From contig CAYTTQ010000006.1 in assembly GCA_964440795.1 (NCBI GenBank), forward strand, positions 3,497 to 67,496: DNA of 64,000 nucleotides. Reading direction: 5' to 3'. The position numbers were made by a program, and so were the translations under genes. The notes below the pieces were generated by a model. That model saw nothing but the letters and a program-made list of their open reading frames with translations, was not told where the DNA came from and searched no databases. Of the stretch, positions 27,201-35,719 are shown piece after piece (position 1 is the stretch's first letter; each line of letters starts with the position of its first letter). The stretch is from C00003060 sp964440795. Lineage in GTDB: Bacteria; Desulfobacterota; Desulfobacteria; Desulfobacterales; C00003060.

Positions 27201-27863
27201 CTTTCGCCACAACAATTGGAGGAAAGACTCACGGAATGCAGGGAGCGAATCGCCAAAATCGGAGATGTGAATCTTACGGCCATAGAAGAATACGATAACC
27301 TGAAGGACCGATACAGTTTACTTACGTCTCAACGCGACGATCTAAACGAGGCGATCGAAGCCCTTCATCGGATTATACGAAAGATTAACCGCGTCTCCTT
27401 GAAGCGATTTATGAAGACCTTCAAGGCCGTCAATGAAAAGGTCCGGGCGGTGTTCCCAAAACTGTTTGAAGGTGGAACCGCCCAGCTGGCGTTGACCAAC
27501 CCCAAACGCCCCTTGGACTCCGGGGTGTCGTTTCTGGTGAGGCCGCCGGGCAAGCGGCTCACACGGATGAGCCTTCTTTCCGGAGGCGAGAAGGCGTTGT
27601 CGGCCATCGCTTTGGTTTTCTCTTTGTTCTTGATTCGCCCTACGGCCTTTTGCATCTTGGATGAAATCGATGCTCCACTCGACAACGTCAACATATCCCG
27701 TTTCAGTCAACTCTTGAAAGAAATCGGAAGCCGTTCTCAGGTCGTAATGATCACCCACGATCGACAGACCATGGAAACGGCCAACGCACTGTTCGGGGTA
27801 ACCATGGAAGAAAAAGGCATCTCGAAGTTGGTGTCTCTTGATTTTCAGGATTCACAAAAATGA
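24294..27863 (+). CDS. smc: Chromosome segregation protein SMC
   Basis: 1189-residue SMC ATPase that, with ScpA and ScpB, compacts and segregates the chromosome. Walker A GPNGCGKSN is at residues 31-39. Two long coiled coils (about 170-500 and 680-1020) flank the hinge near 525-640, with its glycine-rich turn. The C-terminal head carries the signature LLSGGEKALSAIAL and Walker B FCILDEIDAPLDN. Length and order are normal for bacterial SMC. The start MKLKQLDIYGFKSFVEKT matches homologs. The ATGA overlap with ftsY indicates coupled translation, a frequent smc-ftsY pairing. Confidence 0.98.
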   Translation: MKLKQLDIYGFKSFVEKTSVQFPEGICAVVGPNGCGKSNIVDALRWVMGEQSVKQLRGKSMEDVIFSGSEKKPPVNMAEVALTLANDNGSTPEEYRHYPEIMVSRKLYRSGESGYFINKQPCRLKDVQNLLMGSGVGSRAYAIIEQGKIGNLIDAGPEERRFFIEEAAGVTRYKSRKHEALLKIQRTQHNLMRINDVTVEVKRQMSALKRQANKAERYKNYQGQIKSLEIRLATHHYLDLTGKIEEAKALFNSLKDTDFQHESDLAKLDAAIEEIKAERTAKHHAISAKTSEKNDLQRGLDKLEGAIEHKSKDLGRYDDEMTKFRQEIEEIEKKTQDLSNESRQLEARRTDISRTLEESNVTLKEKQASARRLKTDLDELKERLEQKKGMLVNLASRKATYQNTIENASRNRQHLSKRLEQLQSERAESAADLERLNIEVNKGAKAEQDLKSRLNAITETLASMEHSLEDNRLALRDQVRQVRETELERQKVRSQHGALKKMDDTYQWFKKGVQALMKEWKAGNLESAGICGLVADIIEPEPSYEEAVEAALGETLQYVIVKNQAGAATATEHLRGLSGGRASLIPVDTIKPIPPGDIAGRLQNADGLIQHINVVSGYHELVQALLGHVRVADDLESAIALWNRNGKIQTIVTPQGDRICFQGTLTVGSSDSNAGGILTKKKELRRLRSRLTTLDEALNTARQKQADLEKEVVRLETAVQETRQNQRSTNQELVETEKALSRLQEKVTHTQQHLEILDLEQEQIEGERSDIDAEVSTHEDGLNSLEQQIHVEESAIEQLKGEILKLSQDQERVDNEVVDLKMHLTSLQAEFDSCDNTLRRLKHFQHDSDERLSQLHQSLKQAEADKRATEAELTTDKSDLRHHYAQLESLTHALADSEAEYQAIEGRLQQNDQALSEVKSRQQETFRKIQQLEFKLSERRMRRDHVTNNIIEKYGLNIAEAADKPEADGLSPQQLEERLTECRERIAKIGDVNLTAIEEYDNLKDRYSLLTSQRDDLNEAIEALHRIIRKINRVSLKRFMKTFKAVNEKVRAVFPKLFEGGTAQLALTNPKRPLDSGVSFLVRPPGKRLTRMSLLSGGEKALSAIALVFSLFLIRPTAFCILDEIDAPLDNVNISRFSQLLKEIGSRSQVVMITHDRQTMETANALFGVTMEEKGISKLVSLDFQDSQK

Positions 27864-29083
27864 AGCTTTTCAAAAAGAAAAAAGACAAAGCCGGAAACGG
27901 CGCTCCCGATAATGGGGAAACCCAACACGAGCATGACAACCTGCCGGGATCTTCCGACGACCCCGAAAATTCTTTTGTGGAACCGGAATCGGTCCCTCCG
28001 GAAGAGGATTCCACGGACGAAGAAGACCTAACAGACCCTGCACCCAAAAAGGGGTTCTTCAGCCGGTTTAAAAAACAGTCAAAGCCGACGGATACTCTGG
28101 ACGACGACCCTGAGGCAACTACCGAGTCTGCTGCTGACACCGAGGAGAAGGATGACCCACAAGAAAAAAAAGGGGGCCTTTTCAAACGGCTCCGAGATCG
28201 TCTGACCAAGACACGGAAGGCCTTCGTCAACCGAGTGGATGCGCTTTTGCTGGGCAAAAAGGAGATCGACGAAGATCTTCTGGAAGAGCTTGAAGAAATT
28301 CTGATTACATCCGATATCGGCGTACACACCAGCACGCGCCTGATCGAGGCGGTGCGGGAAAAGATCGAAAGAAAGGACCTAGACAGTCCGGAAGAGCTCA
28401 GGCAAGCATTGCAGGCGCAAATGGAGAGTTTTCTGCAGGTAGAACCAACGCCGGCTTTCGGCCCGGAAGACCATAAACCCCATGTCATCATGGTGGTAGG
28501 CGTCAACGGGGTCGGCAAGACCACGACCATCGGAAAGCTGGCCGCTCGCTATATGAATGGAAACAAGCAGGTATTGCTTGTGGCTGCGGATACGTTTAGA
28601 GCGGCTGCCGTGGAGCAACTTCAGATTTGGTCCCAACGTATTGGTTGCGACATCGTCAAGCACACGGGGAAGTCAGACCCCTCTGCCGTCGCTTACGATG
28701 GGATTCAAGCGGCAAAATCCCGGGATACGGACGTTGTCATCATAGACACCGCGGGTCGACTCCATACCAAGGCCAACCTCATGGAAGAACTCAAAAAAAT
28801 CCGCAGAACCGTCGCCGGGCAACTCTCCGGCGCCCCCCACGAAGTACTTCTCGTCCTGGATGCAACCACCGGCCAAAATGCCATATCCCAGGCGCAGCTC
28901 TTTGACGAGGCCCTGGAACTTACCGGAATCGCCTTGACCAAGCTGGACGGTACGGCCAAGGGCGGTGTCGTCGTCGGGATATGTGAACGTCTGGGCGTGC
29001 CGTTGAAATATATCGGTATTGGAGAAAAGCTCGACGATTTACAGACCTTTGACGCCAACGAATTTATTCAAGCACTTTTTTAA
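27860..29083 (+). CDS. ftsY: Signal recognition particle receptor FtsY
   Basis: SRP GTPase that docks ribosome-SRP complexes at the inner membrane. Residues 1-105 are a basic start (MKLFKKKKDK) followed by a long acidic A domain, then the helical N domain and the GTPase G domain. The G1 site is GVNGVGKTT near residue 214, followed by DTFRAAAVEQL, DTAGRLHTKANL and TKLDGTAKGG. The length of 407 fits proteobacterial FtsY. It overlaps the smc stop by 4 bp. An 8-bp hairpin (29105-29112/29119-29126) follows, without a clear T-tract. Confidence 0.97.
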   Translation: MKLFKKKKDKAGNGAPDNGETQHEHDNLPGSSDDPENSFVEPESVPPEEDSTDEEDLTDPAPKKGFFSRFKKQSKPTDTLDDDPEATTESAADTEEKDDPQEKKGGLFKRLRDRLTKTRKAFVNRVDALLLGKKEIDEDLLEELEEILITSDIGVHTSTRLIEAVREKIERKDLDSPEELRQALQAQMESFLQVEPTPAFGPEDHKPHVIMVVGVNGVGKTTTIGKLAARYMNGNKQVLLVAADTFRAAAVEQLQIWSQRIGCDIVKHTGKSDPSAVAYDGIQAAKSRDTDVVIIDTAGRLHTKANLMEELKKIRRTVAGQLSGAPHEVLLVLDATTGQNAISQAQLFDEALELTGIALTKLDGTAKGGVVVGICERLGVPLKYIGIGEKLDDLQTFDANEFIQALF

Positions 29084-29136
29084 GGTTGGGAGTTGAGCTT
29101 CGATGCGGTTTTCTTTAAAAAACCGCCTCAGGCGCA

Positions 29137-29165
29137 TTGACAAAGGACTCGTATGCATATATGAG
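29137..29165 (+). promoter_or_regulatory. Probable sigma-70 promoter of the HU gene
   Basis: TTGACA (29137-29142), a 17-bp spacer and TATGAG (29160-29165). The -35 is perfect and the -10 matches four of six, about 65 bp before the HU start. Confidence 0.5.
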
Positions 29166-29230
29166 AAACCATTATCGTCTCGAGCATGGGGTTATGGGGA
29201 CGCCACTAAAACAAAGGGGGGAGACACAAC

Positions 29231-29503
29231 ATGACGAAAGCGGAAGTTATCGAACAAATGGCCCAGGATGCAGGCATAACCAAAGCTGCTGCAGGGGCCG
29301 CACTGAACTCATTTACGACCAATGTAACAAAGGCGTTGAAGAAGAAAGACGGCAAGGTGACCTTGGTCGGATTTGGTACGTTCCAGAAAACCCGGCGTAA
29401 AGCCAGGAAGGGAAGAAATCCGCAAACCGGAGACCCGATCAAAATTAAGGCCTCCAACACGGTCAAGTTCAAGCCCGGCAAGGCCCTTAAGGACGCCATT
29501 TGA
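29231..29503 (+). CDS. HU family DNA-binding protein
   Basis: 90-residue histone-like nucleoid protein, the usual HU length. It has an N-terminal helical dimerisation region, the GFGTFQ turn, then the DNA-binding arm R.AR.GRNPQTGDPIKIKA with the intercalating proline, and ends FKPGKALKDAI. The start at 29231 is preceded by AAAGGGGGGAG. It has its own promoter and ends convergent with the acylphosphatase gene. HU versus IHF cannot be strictly separated by eye, but the arm sequence favours HU. Confidence 0.95.
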   Translation: MTKAEVIEQMAQDAGITKAAAGAALNSFTTNVTKALKKKDGKVTLVGFGTFQKTRRKARKGRNPQTGDPIKIKASNTVKFKPGKALKDAI

Positions 29504-29526
29504 TCACCGGGAGAGCTGTGGTACGA

Positions 29527-29571
29527 ATCGTTCCCGTTGAGTAGCAGCTTGGGTGTATCGGCGGGAACGAT
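29527..29571. terminator. Hairpin between convergent genes, possible bidirectional terminator
   Basis: A perfect 10-bp inverted repeat ATCGTTCCCG (29527-29536)/CGGGAACGAT (29562-29571) with a 25-nt loop lies in the 78-bp gap between HU and acylphosphatase. There is no T-tract on either side, so termination is inferred from position. Confidence 0.5.
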
Positions 29572-29581
29572 AACCATTGCC

Positions 29582-29860
29582 TCAATAGGCGATGCGGAAA
29601 CCCTCGAACTCATCCGTGGGTGTTTCATTTTCCACTTCCACCCGGTTTACCCGGGCTAACGGCGGGCCCGTTTCACACCACTGAAGCATAGACCGGACTT
29701 TCGAATCCTCACCTTCGAACACCGCTTCTACTTTACCGTTGGGCAGGTTTCTCACCCATCCGTCCAGACCACGCTCCTCGGCGGCGCGACGGGTTTCCAT
29801 CCGAAAACATACACCTTGCACCCGGCCGTCGATCAAAACCCGGACTCGTTTCTTTTCCAT
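29582..29860 (-). CDS. Acylphosphatase
   Basis: 92-residue enzyme hydrolysing acyl phosphates. The signature GRVQGVCFR (residues 12-20) holds the phosphate-binding loop and catalytic Arg; Cys replaces the usual Gly in GVGFR. The catalytic Asn is in GWVRNLPNGKVEAVFEG. Length is typical. It is the last gene of a long minus-strand run and starts 31 bp after the ligA stop, so it is probably co-transcribed. Confidence 0.94.
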   Translation of the reverse strand: MEKKRVRVLIDGRVQGVCFRMETRRAAEERGLDGWVRNLPNGKVEAVFEGEDSKVRSMLQWCETGPPLARVNRVEVENETPTDEFEGFRIAY

Positions 29861-29891
29861 ACCTCCTCCTCATAGGACATGCATAAAATAC

Positions 29892-31925
29892 CTAATCCTC
29901 TATCTCCTCGATCATCCGTCTAAACGATGACTCATACAAAATCTCTATTCCCAAGGCCTTGGCCTTGTCAACCTTTGCTCCGGGATCATTCCCTGAAACA
30001 ACGTAATCCGTCTTTTTACTGACAGAAGCACTCACCCTGCCCCCTCCCCCTTCGATGTACCGCTTAGCCTCGCTACGCGTCATGGTATTCAAGGCGCCCG
30101 TAAGAACGACGGTTTTGCCGGCGAACCGGGCCGTCTCTGTCGTTCCCGCATAAGGGGCATAAGGGGCAATCGTCACGCCCGCCTCAAAGAGCTTATCCAC
30201 GTTTCTTTGGTTTTCAGGCATGGCAAAAAAAGCGGTCAGGCTGTCGGCGACTTGCGGTCCGACCTCGTCTACGGCCATCAAGTCCTGCCGGGTAGCCGCC
30301 ATGAGGGTCGCCAGCTTTCGAAATCGGTTTGCCAAAAGCCGAGCCATATGCTCACCGACATGTCGAATGCCGAGGGAATAGATAAAACGTGGCAGTGAAA
30401 TCTCTTTGCTGTTCTCTATGGCACGAATTAAGTTTTCGGCGGAGCGTTCCCCCATTCTTTCAAGGCCTTTCAGGGTCCCCGCATCCAACGTAAACAGATC
30501 GGTAAACGAGGCGACAAGTCCGCTTTCTACTAACTGCCCGATCAGTTTGACCCCCAGGCCATCGATGTCAAAGGCGGCCTTGGAGGCAAAGTGCCTGATG
30601 CGTCCCTTGATTTGAGCGGGGCAATCAGCATTGACACAGCGCCATACTGCCTCCCCATCCAGACGGACCACCACGGACGCACAAACAGGGCATGTTTCCG
30701 GCATTTTGAACATCACTTCCCGTCCGGTTCGTTTTGTCGCAATCACCTTGACAACCTCGGGAATCACGTCTCCCGCCCGCTGGATCAAGACAGTATCCCC
30801 CACCCGAACGTCCTTTTTCCGAATCTCATCTTCATTGTGCAATGTGGCCCGAGCCACCTTTACGCCCCCTACGACAACCGGCGCCAGGCGGGCGACCGGT
30901 GTGAGAGCCCCTGTTCGCCCCACTTGAACCTCGATACATCGAACCCGGGTGGTCTCTTGAGTCGCCGGAAACTTATACGCCAAGACCCACCGTGGGCTGC
31001 GGGACTTTTCCCCTAAACGTCTCTGCAACACCCGGTCATCCACCTTCACCACCATCCCGTCCATTTCGTAATCGAACGTGTGTCGCTTGGCCGTCAATCG
31101 TCTATAATAATCTAATACATCGGCGATAAGTAGATCGGGCCGGACCTCCGGATTTACCGGCAGGCCCAAGGCATTGATTCGACCCAACAACTCCCCCTGG
31201 GAGTCGGCGTCCAGACCGGTAACCATACCGACACCGTAGCAAAAGATGTCCAAAGGACGCAAGGCCGTCACTCGCGAATTCAACTGCCGAAGCGCACCTG
31301 CGGCGGCATTCCGCGGGTTGGCGAAGGGAACTTCCCCTTTATCCAACCGCCTGTCATTGAGCGCTTTAAACGCCCGCGTTCTCATAAAAACTTCCCCGCG
31401 CGCCTCGAGATAAGACGGGACGTCCTGAGAAGGTAGGCTCGTAAGCGATAACGGGACCGCCCGAATGGTCTTTACATTTTCCGTAACCAGTTCTCCGACA
31501 TGACCATCGCCCCGGGTCGAAGCCGCAACGAGCAAACCTTCCGCATAAACGAGTTCCACGGCAACGCCGTCCATTTTCGGTTCCGCCGTGTAGCGGATAT
31601 GTTCATCCGTTTTGAGCAACCGTCGAATTCGCTCGTCGAAGGCAAGCACGTCCGTCTCCCGGAAAGCGTTCTCGATACTCAGCATGGGAAGTCTGTGCGC
31701 GACGGTTTCAAATCGTTCAAGCGGCGGAGCACCCACCCGCTGAGTGGGAGACTCAGGAGTGATAAATTCCGGATGACCGGTTTCAAGAGCCATCAACTCC
31801 GCCATAAGACGGTCATATTCCGAGTCGGAGATCTCCGGTTCATCCAACACATGATACAAATAATTGTGCCGGTTCAGGCGCTTCCTGAGTACGGCCGCCC
31901 TGTCGGCTACATCATCCTTTGACAT
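29892..31925 (-). CDS. ligA: NAD-dependent DNA ligase
   Basis: Seals nicks in DNA using NAD. In order: domain Ia (NYLYHVLDEPEISDSEYDRL), the adenylation domain with nucleophile Lys117 in AEPKMDG, the OB fold, a Cys4 zinc finger (CPVC, then C-X4-C), helix-hairpin-helix repeats and a C-terminal BRCT domain (FAGKTVVLTGALNTMTRSEA). The length of 677 residues is standard. The ATG at 31925 is chosen because it gives MSKDDVADRAAVLRKRLN; a frame from 31997 would lie within the upstream gene. It overlaps the nucleoside phosphorylase by 19 bp. A small duplication gives APYAPYA just before the BRCT domain. Confidence 0.97.
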   Translation of the reverse strand: MSKDDVADRAAVLRKRLNRHNYLYHVLDEPEISDSEYDRLMAELMALETGHPEFITPESPTQRVGAPPLERFETVAHRLPMLSIENAFRETDVLAFDERIRRLLKTDEHIRYTAEPKMDGVAVELVYAEGLLVAASTRGDGHVGELVTENVKTIRAVPLSLTSLPSQDVPSYLEARGEVFMRTRAFKALNDRRLDKGEVPFANPRNAAAGALRQLNSRVTALRPLDIFCYGVGMVTGLDADSQGELLGRINALGLPVNPEVRPDLLIADVLDYYRRLTAKRHTFDYEMDGMVVKVDDRVLQRRLGEKSRSPRWVLAYKFPATQETTRVRCIEVQVGRTGALTPVARLAPVVVGGVKVARATLHNEDEIRKKDVRVGDTVLIQRAGDVIPEVVKVIATKRTGREVMFKMPETCPVCASVVVRLDGEAVWRCVNADCPAQIKGRIRHFASKAAFDIDGLGVKLIGQLVESGLVASFTDLFTLDAGTLKGLERMGERSAENLIRAIENSKEISLPRFIYSLGIRHVGEHMARLLANRFRKLATLMAATRQDLMAVDEVGPQVADSLTAFFAMPENQRNVDKLFEAGVTIAPYAPYAGTTETARFAGKTVVLTGALNTMTRSEAKRYIEGGGGRVSASVSKKTDYVVSGNDPGAKVDKAKALGIEILYESSFRRMIEEIED

Positions 31926-32641
31926 ATCTCTTCCACGATTTCCCCGACGATCCGCCTCGCCCTCTTGAATGCATCCCCTGAAAATCCGCGAATCCACTGT
32001 AGAGAACCAAGCTCGTCCGATACAATCAACAAAGCACCCACGGACATGCCCCTGAATGCACCGGCACTAAACAGGGCCGAAACCTCCATATCCACGGCCA
32101 GAACTCCTTTCTCTTGCAAAGAGAGCACATCGGCCACCGTCTCACGATACGGCGCATCCGTCGACCAAACGGGACCGTTGTGAACCGGCAGGGAATGCCT
32201 AGCCGCGGACGCATTGATCACCCCCGTCATCTCCGTGGAGGAAAGAACAGATTGACGCCCCCCATAGTAGCGGGACGTTCCCTCGCCGATGACGGCGCAG
32301 TCCGGAATAACGATCTCCCCGATGCGAACTCCGGAAGCAACAGACCCACACCACCCCAGGAAAAGAACTTTTCGAACGCCCAGGACGTAAAGCTTTTCCA
32401 GGATCATCACCGCATACGGCGCTCCCAAGACCGGCCCGACGAGGCTTACGCTGTTTGTATCACCCATCGGCTGATACAGGCGACTGGAAAAAATTCGTGC
32501 CGTCGGCTTGTTTGGAACGCCGAGCCGCCGTTTTACCAGCGCGACGTCGCGTTCCATCGACGCCATGACAGCAAACGGCCCAAGCTCCGGGTCTCCCCTG
32601 CTCTTCGGGCAAAAGACCAACCCATCACTTTCCGCCGACAT
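31907..32641 (-). CDS. Nucleoside phosphorylase (PNP/UDP family)
   Basis: Phosphorolytic cleavage of a nucleoside, family PNP_UDP_1. Visible are GPVLGAPYAVMILEKL, the phosphate/ribose-binding GWCGSVASGVRIGEIVIP and AVDMEVSALF with the ribose-contacting Met-Glu pair; the catalytic Asp is probably in IVSDELGS. 244 residues. The start at 32641 has GGA ten bases upstream; a longer frame adds twenty poorly conserved residues. Uridine, purine or methylthioadenosine specificity is not decided. Between the glycosyltransferases and ligA in one minus-strand run. Confidence 0.88.
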   Translation of the reverse strand: MSAESDGLVFCPKSRGDPELGPFAVMASMERDVALVKRRLGVPNKPTARIFSSRLYQPMGDTNSVSLVGPVLGAPYAVMILEKLYVLGVRKVLFLGWCGSVASGVRIGEIVIPDCAVIGEGTSRYYGGRQSVLSSTEMTGVINASAARHSLPVHNGPVWSTDAPYRETVADVLSLQEKGVLAVDMEVSALFSAGAFRGMSVGALLIVSDELGSLQWIRGFSGDAFKRARRIVGEIVEEICQRMM

Positions 32642-32706
32642 TCGACATTCCTTCTTTGGTATTCTTTGTTTCCCAATGTATAAACAGGTAACAAAATGCA
32701 AGTGGC

Positions 32707-34473
32707 TTATTGTAGTTTTTCCAAGGCGTCCCTTACCTTTTCGTCTTCAGGCCCCAGTGATAAGGCTTTGGACAGGTGGGCGGCCGCCGCTTCTTCTTGC
32801 CCTTGAAGCAACACCAAAAAGCCGAGGTTCTTGTATCCCTTGGCCTGTTGCGGACTTAACGTAATCACCGTATTAAAATCACGTGCGGCACGATCATGTT
32901 TTCCCAGGATTGCATAGGCCTTTCCGCGAAGGTTGTAGGCAGGGGCAAACCGGGGCACCAAGGCTATGGCCTTATTCATTTCCTCAATCGCCTCATCGTA
33001 CTTTCCCCGGTTGAAAAACGGCCGCCCCGCCATTTCATAGTGGATTTTTGTCGCTTGTTGCCATTTGTCGACATCGCCGATTTCGCCCCTAAACGGCAAA
33101 TGGGTGAAGCCACAGGAGACGGCCAACGCCAATAATAGAACCACAAGGTATTGGAACCGCTTTCCGGCAATCATATTCTTTAAGACAACCACGGTGTAAC
33201 CGGCAAACATACACAAATAGGGGACCGCCGGTGTTCGATATCTCGATTGGACCAAAAACAACATGCATGCTGCTAAGTATACGGCAGCAATGCCGAAAAT
33301 GAGAAACGCCCGTCCCGGACGAATGACGCACAGCCCCATACCGATGATAGCCAAACACGAAATCATACCATACCGAACCAAGGGGAAGGCGAGCAGCCGC
33401 TTGTATTCCTGGTAGGCGGAGGCAATATAGTGCATTTCGTAGTCGTTAAAAAAATATACAAATTTCTTGATCTCAAGCTTGACATAAGATACGGGATCTT
33501 CCGCAATACTGCTAAGCGTCCGCTTCAACCAGAATTTGGATGACTCGGAAGGCTGAAGGGACTTGCCCGTCAATGCCTCCGCTTTCTTGCGATAAAGCAC
33601 ATGAGCATAGTCGGGCTCCTCGGCACCTTCTTGAGAAAACCCCTCATCCATCAAACCGGTGCCTTCCAGGGCCGTGGCACCCTTCCCGCTTCCGTGGAAA
33701 AACACCTTTCCCGCGTCGGCGGTTATCAAGACGAAGTCATGGATCGCCATATAATTTCTCACGGTGACCGTGGCGATGACGGCACCTCCGGCAAGAGAAA
33801 ATATCACTACATAGCCCATGCGCTTTAGAAAGGGTCGGTGTATCCCTTCGAAAAACAACAGATATAATGCGGCAATCGGAAAAAAGAGTAAGAAGTTGGG
33901 CTTGGTGATCGCAGAAATGCCGGCAAAAAGGCCCGCTCCAAAAAAAATCATCCACAAACGGCGTTCACTCGCCGATCGTACTGTCGGATCCAAGAGCAAA
34001 AACACCGTCACCAGATTGAAAAACAAGACAAAGGCCGTGGGCTCCAACGTGGACTCGAGCACCATCATATTGCCATAGAGGGCGAACAGGAAAGCCGCCA
34101 CCACCCCCACACCTCTCCCGAAAGCCCGGGTTCCCACGGCAAGAACCAGCAGACAATTCACCGTACCCAGCAATGACTGGACAATCTTCAACCCGTGCCA
34201 ATCCACGTTCAAAAGTTTCTTGAATAGGACGAGAAAATACAAATAGAAAGGGCTCAGGTCCACAAGCCGGTCGCCGATATCGTCTCCGGCGGCGATTTTT
34301 TCCGCAAAGTATGGGTATTTGGTAAACAGGATAGGATCGTCGACCCAGATGAGAAAGAGGGCCCGGGCAGCCACAGCCGTCAAAAAGACTGCGACGTAGG
34401 GAGTATAGCTTCGCCGAGGGGCCGTGCCGTAAACGCCGGCCCCGATCAAGGTATCCACTTCCTCCCTTCTCAT
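32707..34473 (-). CDS. GT39-like membrane glycosyltransferase with C-terminal TPR repeats
   Basis: 588 residues. About ten to twelve hydrophobic helices fill residues 25-465. An early external loop has acidic residues (WVDDPILFTKY, then AAGDDIGD) in the position of the catalytic Asp of polyprenyl-phosphate-sugar transferases (GT39/ArnT type). Residues 490-588 form three TPR repeats (GKYDEAIEEMNKAIALVP, GKHDRAARDFNTVITLSP and a third). ATGA overlap with the GT9 gene fixes the start at 34473 and implies coupling. It probably transfers a sugar from a lipid carrier in the periplasmic leaflet to lipid A, a glycan or a protein; the acceptor is unknown. Confidence 0.85.
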   Translation of the reverse strand: MRREEVDTLIGAGVYGTAPRRSYTPYVAVFLTAVAARALFLIWVDDPILFTKYPYFAEKIAAGDDIGDRLVDLSPFYLYFLVLFKKLLNVDWHGLKIVQSLLGTVNCLLVLAVGTRAFGRGVGVVAAFLFALYGNMMVLESTLEPTAFVLFFNLVTVFLLLDPTVRSASERRLWMIFFGAGLFAGISAITKPNFLLFFPIAALYLLFFEGIHRPFLKRMGYVVIFSLAGGAVIATVTVRNYMAIHDFVLITADAGKVFFHGSGKGATALEGTGLMDEGFSQEGAEEPDYAHVLYRKKAEALTGKSLQPSESSKFWLKRTLSSIAEDPVSYVKLEIKKFVYFFNDYEMHYIASAYQEYKRLLAFPLVRYGMISCLAIIGMGLCVIRPGRAFLIFGIAAVYLAACMLFLVQSRYRTPAVPYLCMFAGYTVVVLKNMIAGKRFQYLVVLLLALAVSCGFTHLPFRGEIGDVDKWQQATKIHYEMAGRPFFNRGKYDEAIEEMNKAIALVPRFAPAYNLRGKAYAILGKHDRAARDFNTVITLSPQQAKGYKNLGFLVLLQGQEEAAAAHLSKALSLGPEDEKVRDALEKLQ

Positions 34474-35714
34474 TTTCCCTTCACCGGCCTGTTCACGGCC
34501 GCCGAAACGGCGCCGAAGACCTCTGCCACGGTTATTGCCTTCATGCATTTGGGATCTTTACAACTCGATTTTCTATGGTTATAGGCGGAAAGGCACGGAC
34601 TGCAGGACAACCCGGCAAAAAAACAATGCGTGCGGGACCCAAAAGGCCGATAAAGCGCGGGGGTCTCCGGACCGAAAAGGATAAATCGTTCAACTGGTGT
34701 AAGGGCGGCAAAATGGGCAGGGCCGCTATCGGCGGTTACCAACACATCGGCGAGGCAAAACAAGTTCATCAGATCATTAAAAGACGTTTGGCCGGCAAGA
34801 TCAAGGCAGCGATCCGAATTTACCCGGACACAAACCTCCGACGTCTCCTCACGGGCATCGGCCAAGCCGATCAAAATAATAGCGACATCGAATTGTTCAA
34901 TCAATTTACGAGTCAGGGCTATATAATTCATTAGCGGCCAAGCCCGTATAGGCAAGAGACGTCCCGCACTGGGATTAAGAAGGATCAAACGCGAAGCCTC
35001 CCCCACCATCGGACACGCTTTCGCCAGGCGGTGGCGTAGATCGTTCACGGCACCGGCAGGTGCCTCGTAGCTTGGCCGGACTATGTCTCCTTCCGTAATG
35101 GCTTCTTTTACCAGTGGATATTCCCCGCTCCTCTCCGCTGCTTTCACCAGCGCCAGAAAGTTCTTGGCCATATGTTGATGACAGTTGTAGAAAACCTTAT
35201 GGGTCATAACCCCCCCGCGGTATAGACCCTCTTCATGGTATTTCCCATATCCTACGCGCACCTGAGCGTCCGACAAGCCACTTATCAAAGCGGAAAAGCG
35301 CGAAAAGAGTTCCAGGTCGAAGACCATGTCCATCCTCTCGCCACGTATCTTTTTTAGTGCCAGGAATGTGCTGTGGATAAACCCTAAGGAATGATCCATG
35401 TCGATCGTAATGATCCGATTCGGTGGGATGACATTTAGAATTTCCACGGAAAAACGATTCTGTGAAAAGGTAAGAAAGTAAAGGCGGGCGTTCGGAAATT
35501 TCCGGAGCATATACTTCATCGCCGGATAGGCAACAATGGCGCTGCCCATTTCAGAAAGCTCGATAAATAAGATTTTCGGAGGGTGACTTTTGCCGATGGG
35601 GCAACGCTCACGGCTATTGCGCAATGTCGACTTAAGCTTATTTAAGACCGTGAGTAAAAAACAGGCGGGAACACCCAGCCACTTATCGACGGATCTTATA
35701 AGATCAACATTCAT
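34470..35714 (-). CDS. Glycosyltransferase family 9 (heptosyltransferase-like)
   Basis: 414-residue GT-B fold enzyme of the ADP-heptose:LPS heptosyltransferase family. The N-terminal ILFIELSEMGSAIVAYPAMK block and the C-terminal ADVLVTADSGPAHFAAL nucleotide-sugar site are diagnostic. A Cys-rich stretch (CSPCLSAYNHRKSSCKDPKC) near the end is typical of several GT9 enzymes. It probably builds LPS core or another surface glycan. It overlaps the following membrane glycosyltransferase by 4 bp and follows rseP closely, so it belongs to the envelope part of the operon. Confidence 0.92.
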   Translation of the reverse strand: MNVDLIRSVDKWLGVPACFLLTVLNKLKSTLRNSRERCPIGKSHPPKILFIELSEMGSAIVAYPAMKYMLRKFPNARLYFLTFSQNRFSVEILNVIPPNRIITIDMDHSLGFIHSTFLALKKIRGERMDMVFDLELFSRFSALISGLSDAQVRVGYGKYHEEGLYRGGVMTHKVFYNCHQHMAKNFLALVKAAERSGEYPLVKEAITEGDIVRPSYEAPAGAVNDLRHRLAKACPMVGEASRLILLNPSAGRLLPIRAWPLMNYIALTRKLIEQFDVAIILIGLADAREETSEVCVRVNSDRCLDLAGQTSFNDLMNLFCLADVLVTADSGPAHFAALTPVERFILFGPETPALYRPFGSRTHCFFAGLSCSPCLSAYNHRKSSCKDPKCMKAITVAEVFGAVSAAVNRPVKGK

Positions 35715-35719
35715 ACACG